Positions 56,526 to 64,000 of a DNA stretch of 64,000 bases are shown one piece after another. Both the position numbers and the translations under genes were made by a program. Source of the DNA: WRHT01 sp031550525 (GTDB lineage Bacteria; Desulfobacterota; Desulfovibrionia; Desulfovibrionales; Desulfovibrionaceae); assembly GCA_031550525.1 (NCBI GenBank), contig JAVBON010000006.1, forward strand, positions 1-64,000, in the 5' to 3' direction. How positions within the stretch are numbered: position 1 is the first letter of the stretch; the number at the start of each line of letters is the position of its first letter. The notes under the pieces are model-generated. The model was given only the letters and a program-made list of their open reading frames with translations. It was not told the origin of the DNA and ran no database searches.

Positions 56526-57530
56526 ATGGCTAAAACTGCTGCAAAACCAGAAGCCCCGGTAAAAAACCTGGCCCTTGAGCTGGTGCGCGTAACCGAGGCG
56601 GCGGCCTTGGCATCCGCCCGCTGGCTGGGCAAAGGTGATAAAAATGCCGGAGATCAGGCCGCAGTTGACGCAATGCGCCTGAGCTTCAACTCCATGGATG
56701 TAAAAGGTACGGTTATTATAGGCGAAGGCGAAAAAGACCTTGCCCCCATGTTGTACAACGGAGAAAAAGTAGGCAGCAGCGAAGGCCCGGCCATGGACGT
56801 GGCCGTTGACCCTGTGGAAGGCACTAACCTTTTGGCCTATGGCCGCCCCAACGCCATTTCGGTTGTGGCCATGGCCCCGGCAGGCGCCATGTACAACCCC
56901 GGCCCCAGCTTTTACATGCGCAAGCTGGTGGTTGGCCAAGCCGCCAAAAACGCGGTTGACCTTGATGCCCCTGTTGCGACCAACCTGGCTAATATTGCCA
57001 AAGCCCTTGGCAAAGATGTGGACGATCTGGTGGTATTTGTGCTCGACAAGCCGCGCCATCAAGATCTTATCCAGCACATCCGCCGTACCGGCGCGCGCAT
57101 ACAACTGCATACCGACGGCGACGTTTCCGGCGCTCTTATGGCTGTTGATCCGCGCTCGGAAGTAGATGTTATGATGGGCACCGGCGGCACGCCCGAAGGC
57201 GTGCTTACCGCCTGCGCCATACGCGGCCTTGGCGGCCAGATTTTCGCAAGGCTTGACCCGCAATCGTTTGTGGAAAAAGAAGCCATACAGGAAGCTGGCA
57301 TAGACATACGCGAGACCCTTACAGTGGAAACGCTGGTAAAAAGCGAAGACGTGTTTTTCTCCGCCACCGGCATTTCCGGCGGCACCTTTTTGCGCGGCGT
57401 CGAATACACCGGCGCCGGAGCCATTACCCACTCCATGGTAATACGCGCCAAAACCGGCTCGCTCCGCTACATAGAAGCCCACCATAACTGGGACAGGCTT
57501 ATGAAAATAAGCGCGGTTAAATACGACTAA
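56526..57530 (+). CDS. glpX: Class II fructose-1,6-bisphosphatase GlpX
   Basis: Gluconeogenic phosphatase dependent on Mn. 334 residues. Metal ligands are visible in IIGEGEKD (about 60-67) and VAVDPVEGTN (about 94-103), and the substrate-binding TGGTPEGVLTACAIRGLGGQ is near 219-238. GGAGG precedes the ATG by seven bases. It is monocistronic with a terminator on its right and the palindromic element on its left. Confidence 0.95.
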   Translation: MAKTAAKPEAPVKNLALELVRVTEAAALASARWLGKGDKNAGDQAAVDAMRLSFNSMDVKGTVIIGEGEKDLAPMLYNGEKVGSSEGPAMDVAVDPVEGTNLLAYGRPNAISVVAMAPAGAMYNPGPSFYMRKLVVGQAAKNAVDLDAPVATNLANIAKALGKDVDDLVVFVLDKPRHQDLIQHIRRTGARIQLHTDGDVSGALMAVDPRSEVDVMMGTGGTPEGVLTACAIRGLGGQIFARLDPQSFVEKEAIQEAGIDIRETLTVETLVKSEDVFFSATGISGGTFLRGVEYTGAGAITHSMVIRAKTGSLRYIEAHHNWDRLMKISAVKYD

Positions 57531-57554
57531 GACGCGCAAAGCAACTTTACGCAT

Positions 57555-57587
57555 GTAAAAAGACCCGGCTTAGCCGGGTCTTTTTAC
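57555..57587. terminator. Bidirectional terminator between glpX and the TPR gene
   Basis: A perfect 15-bp stem, GTAAAAAGACCCGGC (57555-57569), TTA, then its complement to 57587. A and T runs on the two arms let it serve both converging genes. Confidence 0.85.
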
Positions 57588-57617
57588 ATCCAGTAAATTA
57601 TTGCAGCCAAAGTTTCA

Positions 57618-58136
57618 TTAACGCTTAATCACCATGGCGCTTCTGGCGGCGCGCAGCTTTTGCGTGAGCTTTTCGCGGTTATCTTGGCTGCACAGCTCAC
57701 ATTGCAAGGCCTGATTATAGGCGGTTGCCGCATCAAAATATTTTTTATTCATAATCAGCATGTCGCCCAAGTGCTCGTGCAGGTAGCCGTTGGCCGAATC
57801 CAGCGACAAAGCGCGGCGGCAGGCGTCTATGGCTTCGTCAAGGCGGCCGCGCTCGGCGTAAAAATCCGCCAGGTCGTACCAGGCGTCTTTAAAGTCCGGC
57901 TCGTAGGCAATGGCTTTGCCGTAGGCATCCACCACCATGTCCTCGTTTATGGTTTGATCCCGCCTTATAAGCACGCTGTAGGAATTGGCCAGATCGTGCC
58001 AAATCGGGCCGCTGTCCGGCTCCAAAGCCAACGCCCGCAAGTAGTAGGGCACAGCCTCGCCGTCCTTTTCCGCATCAGCCAGTTGCTGGCCACGCTCATG
58101 CCAATAGTCGGCCGTAGTTTCATATGCACCACCCAT
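57618..58136 (-). CDS. Tetratricopeptide repeat protein
   Basis: 172 residues from ATG 58136, which has GGAGG at ideal spacing; the frame is open farther upstream but without a ribosome binding site. Three to four TPR units: AVPYYLRALALEPDSGPIWHDLA, AYGKAIAYEPDFKDAWYDLADFYAE, ACRRALSLDSANGYLHEHLGD and AATAYNQAL. There is no signal peptide, so it is a soluble cytoplasmic interaction protein of unknown partner. It stands between glpX and rpoD, on the minus strand. Confidence 0.8.
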   Translation of the reverse strand: MGGAYETTADYWHERGQQLADAEKDGEAVPYYLRALALEPDSGPIWHDLANSYSVLIRRDQTINEDMVVDAYGKAIAYEPDFKDAWYDLADFYAERGRLDEAIDACRRALSLDSANGYLHEHLGDMLIMNKKYFDAATAYNQALQCELCSQDNREKLTQKLRAARSAMVIKR

Positions 58137-58424
58137 ACCAGCCTCCACCACACAAAAACCGCTAACAATTCCCGCTTGAGATTTTTCAATATCTGGCTGT
58201 AATGCCGGAGCCGACCATTTGCTCCGGCCAATTTGCGCCACACTGCCGCTTGGCGGTCGTGCCCGCCGCAACTGCCCCGTACGGCCAGCTTACGCCGGGC
58301 AGCCATGCGCGAGTTTATTTCCGGCTAGTCGCCCGGCAGGCATATGCGTTACCCGGCCCATCCACCGATAACTGTTGCACGATAGAAGTATAATGATATT
58401 TTTTCAGCCCAAAGGCCATGAAAA
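58137..58424. other. Intergenic stretch between the TPR gene and the rpoD terminator
   Basis: Must contain the TPR gene's promoter on the minus strand. No gene or clear regulatory palindrome is seen. Confidence 0.4.
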
Positions 58425-58458
58425 AAGGCGGCAAAACCGTAAATGGTTTCGCCGCCTT
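58425..58458 (-). terminator. Terminator of the mutS2-dnaG-rpoD run
   Basis: AAGGCGGCAAAACC (58425-58438) pairs with GGTTTCGCCGCCTT (58445-58458) with one mismatch. On the minus strand it is followed by six T. It lies 22 bases past the rpoD stop. Confidence 0.8.
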
Positions 58459-58480
58459 CAATTAACCTTGCGTAATAATA

Positions 58481-60245
<1,765 letters not shown>

Positions 60246-60253
<8 letters not shown>

Positions 60254-62015
60254 GCTTGTTCTCCGCTAGCTTTTTTGCAGTGAGTTGAATAGCCCGTAAA
60301 AATTCGTCTTCCGCATCGCTCCCCTTCAGGTTGCCCAAAGCCACCATGTGCGAGCTGCGGTTTTTATTGTGCATAATTCTTTCCATACTGGCGCATAGCT
60401 GCTCAAATTGCAGCGTCTCCTTGGCCTCGTCCCTCGGGGGCATATCTTCGCCCAGACAGCGCATGCAAAAGCTTTTGTCTTCTCCTTCAAGCTCAAACAC
60501 CAGCCGCGCTTCAAAATTTTCTTGCGGCAGAGACATAAGCCGCGCCCACAAGGCCGCCGCCCAACTGCTTTGCAAGGCAAAGGCCAGCCCTTTTGCCGCC
60601 AGCTGGTTTATGTAGCGCGGGCAACGCACGGCAAACTCCAAAAACAGCCGGTCCTGCGGCGGTATCTGTTCCGGCCTGCCGCCAAAATCATAGCCCTGCG
60701 CCTGCACTTGAGCATCGGCGTGTTTTGGCGCCGTAGCGCCAAGCTCCTGCCTTATAATGCGCTCTTCCAGCCCCAGACCGATGGCAAGCTCAGAAATATA
60801 GCGCGATAAATGCTCCGGGTGCTCAAGCTTTTGCAAAAACTCCTTAACCCACGCGCTTATCTCGCGCGGGGAAAAAGAGGCGTTAAGGGTGCGCATGCAG
60901 TATGCAAGACCATCCGGCGCTTTTTCGCGCAGGTCTTCAAATGCCTTTACTCCCTGTTTCTTCAACAGGCTATCTATATCTTCCGGGTCCGGCAGTATTA
61001 CCACCCGGCAGTTAAGCCCTTTGCTCAAAATCATTTCCGCGCTGCGCAAAGCGGCCTTGCGGCCCGGCGCGTCGCCGTCAAAAATAAGCTCAAGGTTGGA
61101 GGCGAAACCGCCCAGCCTTTTGATTTGCTCCGGCGTAAGGGCTGTGCCAAGCACCCCGCAGGCGTTTTTGTAGCCAAACTGGTGCAGGGTGAGCACATCC
61201 ATATACCCTTCGGTCAAAATAACGCTCTTTTTGGCGGATATGCTGCCCCGAGCCTGAAAAAGCCCGTAAAGGTTATCCCCTTTTTTATATATGGGCGAAT
61301 CAGAGCTGTTTATATATTTCGCCGCATCGGCATTATCAATTATACGCCCGCCAAAGGCTATTACCTGGCCGCTCAGGCTTTTTATGGGAAACATCAGCCT
61401 GGCCCGAAACCTGTCGTAAATACTGCCTTTGTCGTTTTTAATAAGCAGGCCGGAGTCCACCCCCTGCTCTTTGGTAAAACCGGAACGCATGAATACGTTG
61501 GTCAGGGCGTTCCAGTCGTCCAGGCTCCAGCCAAGCTCAAACGACTCGACTATCTTTTCGTCCAGTTCGCGTCCGGCAATATAGTCGCGGCAGTTTTTAC
61601 CGGCGGCCGAGGCAAGGTTGGAGCGAAAATGCGTACGTGCCAAATCGTGCAGTTTAAGGGCCTGCTTCTTTTTATCCTGACTTTGACCGCCAGACTGCCC
61701 AGGCCTGTGCTCGCGCAACGAAACACCCGCCTCTTGGGCAAGCTGCTCCAAAGCCTCTTTAAACTCAATGCCGTTTATACGGGCATAAAAATCAAAAATA
61801 TCGCCGGAGGCCTGGCAACCGAAGCAATAAAAAAAACCCTGCTCCTCGTTTACGGAAAAAGAGCCTTTAGTTTCCTGATGAAAAGGGCAAGGCGCCATCC
61901 AACGGTTGCCGCCCGTATGCCGCAACTGCACATAACGCCCGACAAGATCTTTTATATTAATCCTGTCTTTTATGGCTTGCGTAACCGAGTTAAAATCCGA
62001 AGCCCTGCCGCTCAT
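60246..62015 (-). CDS. dnaG: DNA primase
   Basis: Makes RNA primers for replication. 589 residues from ATG 62015 (the frame also offers TTG 62021). Zinc-binding CHC2 domain (CPFH at about 42-45, CFGC at about 63-66), catalytic core with GRAQ-like FGGRIIDN, TOPRIM motifs LTEGYMDV (about 268-275) and IFDGDAPGRKA (about 313-323), and a C-terminal helicase-binding region. Primase just upstream of rpoD is the conserved macromolecular synthesis order. Confidence 0.96.
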
Positions 62016-62074
62016 AGTCAATCCGTGCTGAAAATCCGAAAGCTCCGCCGTTTATAACCAACTGGCGGCATAAG

Positions 62075-64000
62075 TTATTTTAGCGTGAGCAAAGTCACGC
62101 CGTCGCCGCCCTGATCTTCATTGGCCAAGGTAAAAGAAGCCACCTGCGGGTGCGTTTTAATATAAGCATGAATTTCGCGGCGTAAAGCGCCAGTGCCGCG
62201 GCCATGCAAAATTTCCAGATCCTCGCGCCCGCTTAGTATGGCAGAATCAATAAAGGGCGCCAGCTCGGCCAGGGCCACATCCGCCCTTTTTCCACGCAAA
62301 TCAAGGCGCAGGGAAAAGCCGGACGATGACGGCATCGATACGCCCCCGCGCGAGGCGGCAACGGGTTTGTCGCCGCCGCCGGTCATGGCCAAATCGGCCA
62401 GTTCCGTCCACATGGTCACGCCGGATAAATCCAGCCGCACGCGCTTTTTGCGCGCATCAACCTCCAACACCCGGCCGTTTCTGCCCCAGGGCAGGTACTG
62501 CAGCAGCACACCCGGCAAAAGACGCGCCAAATCTGGAGTATCTCCAACCGCCTGCCGCGCGGCGGCATTTTGCTCCAGCGCGTCTTTCTGAATATCGGCG
62601 CGTATTTTGGAAAGGCTCTTAAGGGTCTGCTTGTGGGTTGCCCGCGAGGCCTTCCAATCGCGCAGAACGCTTTGCGCCTGCGCCTGAATATCGTCAAACA
62701 GCTTCTGCTTTTCTTTGCTGAAACGCTCTTCCAACTGCTTGCGCTTCTGGTTATACGCATCGCGTTCCTGCTTAAGCAGTTCGGCTTCCTTTTCCCTATC
62801 CACTGCCAACTGGTTAAGCCTTTCAATTAACTGGCCGGAGTCTTCGCCATCCAGCAGCAGATAATTATGCGCCCTTTTCAGCACCTGCTCGGGCAGGCCG
62901 TGCTCGCGGGCCACATCCAGCGCCTGGCTGGCCCCGACCTGATCATAAATAAGCCGGAACAAAGGCTTTTTGGTCTTGGGGTCGAAAAGCACCGAAGCCG
63001 CGCGCACGCCTGGTTTGGAAAGAGCATAGGCCTTAAGGGCCGGAAAATGCGTGGCCGCGAAAATATAAGCCTCTTTAGCCATAATCTCGTCAATTACGGC
63101 CTGGGCCAGGGCTGCACCTTGCGAGGGGTCGGTGCCCGCGCCGAATTCGTCAAGAATAACCAGAGTGTCCGGGCCTATTTTGGCCCAGGCCCCGGCAAGC
63201 TGGGTAATTTGGGCCGTAAAGGTGGAGACGTTGTCTTCAAGGCTTTGGTCATCGCCTATAAAGGGCAAAATTTGCGTCCACAACGGCAGGCTGCTGCCCT
63301 GCCCAACCGGCGCAGGGATGCCGCACATGCCCATAAGAGCCATAATGCCCAGAGTTTTGAGGCACACGGTTTTGCCGCCGGCGTTTCCGCCGCTGATAAC
63401 AAGGGTTTTCTGGCCGTCTTTCAGGGTAATATCTGTCGCCACCGGCATGGGCTGCGCTCTTGCGCCAAGCCTTTCGGCTTTTTGTGGCAACAAGTGGGCG
63501 AGCATAAGCAACGGGTGGCGGGCATCCAGCAGGTGTACCGGCAAATTTGCGTCAAAGCGGATCAGGTTGCCGTCATACACCTGGCCAAGTTTGTGCCGGG
63601 CTTGCAGCACATCGGCATCCACCAGCAGGCCGTAAGCATTGTCCAGCAAAATTTTTTCGTCGCGCAGAAGTTGGGAAAGGTATAAAAAAACCTTGCGCTC
63701 TTCCTCACGCTCCTCCCGCTTTAGCCCCTGCAAGCGGTTGTTAAGCTCCACCAGAAACATCGGCTCGAAATAGCAGGTTTCTCCGGTTTGCGAATAATCG
63801 TGAATAATGCCCTGAAATTTGCCCTTGAAATTGCTTTTTAACGGCAGCACGTAACGATCCGAGGCCAGGGTCATGTATTCGTCCTGCACGTAATGCCCAA
63901 GGTTATACTGCCGTATAAAATCGCCCACCTTGCGGTTGCACTGCTGATGAATGCGCCTTATCTCGCCCCGCACCAGCACCAGCTCAGGCGAGGCCTCATC
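62075..64000 (-). CDS. mutS2: MutS2-family protein with Smr domain, cut by the right edge
   Basis: MutS-like ATPase of the MutS2 type, implicated in suppressing recombination and in rescuing collided ribosomes. Only the C-terminal 640 or so residues are present; the frame is still open at base 64000 (DEASPEL just inside the edge is typical of the family's core). Walker A SGGNAGGKTVCLKT, the Walker B region LVILDEFGAGTDPSQGAAL, FAATHFPALKAYAL, a Lys/Glu-rich coiled coil, and the C-terminal Smr nuclease domain with LDLRGKRADVAL and the LEILHGRGTGALR motif are all intact. It ends 59 bases before dnaG. Confidence 0.95.
   Translation of the reverse strand, partial: DEASPELVLVRGEIRRIHQQCNRKVGDFIRQYNLGHYVQDEYMTLASDRYVLPLKSNFKGKFQGIIHDYSQTGETCYFEPMFLVELNNRLQGLKREEREEERKVFLYLSQLLRDEKILLDNAYGLLVDADVLQARHKLGQVYDGNLIRFDANLPVHLLDARHPLLMLAHLLPQKAERLGARAQPMPVATDITLKDGQKTLVISGGNAGGKTVCLKTLGIMALMGMCGIPAPVGQGSSLPLWTQILPFIGDDQSLEDNVSTFTAQITQLAGAWAKIGPDTLVILDEFGAGTDPSQGAALAQAVIDEIMAKEAYIFAATHFPALKAYALSKPGVRAASVLFDPKTKKPLFRLIYDQVGASQALDVAREHGLPEQVLKRAHNYLLLDGEDSGQLIERLNQLAVDREKEAELLKQERDAYNQKRKQLEERFSKEKQKLFDDIQAQAQSVLRDWKASRATHKQTLKSLSKIRADIQKDALEQNAAARQAVGDTPDLARLLPGVLLQYLPWGRNGRVLEVDARKKRVRLDLSGVTMWTELADLAMTGGGDKPVAASRGGVSMPSSSGFSLRLDLRGKRADVALAELAPFIDSAILSGREDLEILHGRGTGALRREIHAYIKTHPQVASFTLANEDQGGDGVTLLTLK

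Noticed and set aside
60810..62057. A 415-codon open frame antisense to dnaG
   Set aside because: Same reasoning: dnaG is certain on the other strand.

Overview
The window looks like the chromosome of a Desulfovibrionaceae bacterium (Desulfobacterota, Desulfovibrio-like). The evidence is the housekeeping order rpoH, a TPR lipoprotein, rpiB, cysS, hslV, ispE, tRNA-Gln, prs, rplY, pth, carD, rho, glpX, together with radA, clpS, clpA, aat, uvrB and with mutS2, dnaG, rpoD. From memory this resembles Desulfovibrio vulgaris; I could not run a search. Most of the sequence is moderately G+C-rich, with many ATA isoleucine codons.

Region 1 (1 to about 5228) is the right-hand end of a genomic island. 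It holds a MobV/Pre-type plasmid mobilization gene (frameshifted and running off the left edge), a small Cys-rich gene just upstream of it, a divergent HAD-family hydrolase, and one long, visibly A+T-rich orphan gene encoding an 888-residue helical protein with no recognisable domain. The island stops at a 19-base copy of the 3' end of a tmRNA gene (ssrA), immediately followed by a strong terminator. That is the expected scar of integration into ssrA. The intact ssrA and the integrase would lie left of the window.

Region 2 (5.4 to 24.4 kb) is mixed chromosome. It has a GNAT acetyltransferase, an arsenite methyltransferase, a chemoreceptor, an acyl-ACP thioesterase, a heptose-kinase-like protein, HdeD, a PaaI-type thioesterase, a fused radical SAM/DUF2344 protein, an M16 peptidase, the rsfS-gpmI-zinc ribbon operon, and phenylacetate-CoA ligase with an ACT-domain protein.

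Region 3 (24.6 to 42.1 kb) is almost entirely on the minus strand. It contains nadE, dapB, ligA, uvrB, aat, clpA, clpS, radA, a DUF3426 membrane protein, hpt, an ArgA-like acetyltransferase, a TlpA-like thioredoxin and metH. It covers DNA repair, protein quality control and amino-acid/cofactor synthesis. The NadE glutaminase domain has lost its catalytic cysteine.

Region 4 (42.2 to 57.6 kb) is on the plus strand and runs from the heat-shock sigma factor to glpX, including tRNA-Gln, whose 5' end overlaps the end of ispE. Region 5 (57.6 to 64 kb) is on the minus strand, with a TPR protein and the macromolecular synthesis cluster mutS2 (cut by the right edge), dnaG, rpoD.

The most unusual structural theme is a set of long imperfect palindromes of about 130 to 195 bases filling intergenic gaps (19745-19890, 22188-22337, 27350-27543, 37931-38063, 56326-56475). 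The first two are clearly homologous, lie in inverted orientation and bracket the rsfS-gpmI operon. The last has MITE-like ends inside CTAG. Two genes also carry short tandem duplications of their own 3' ends.
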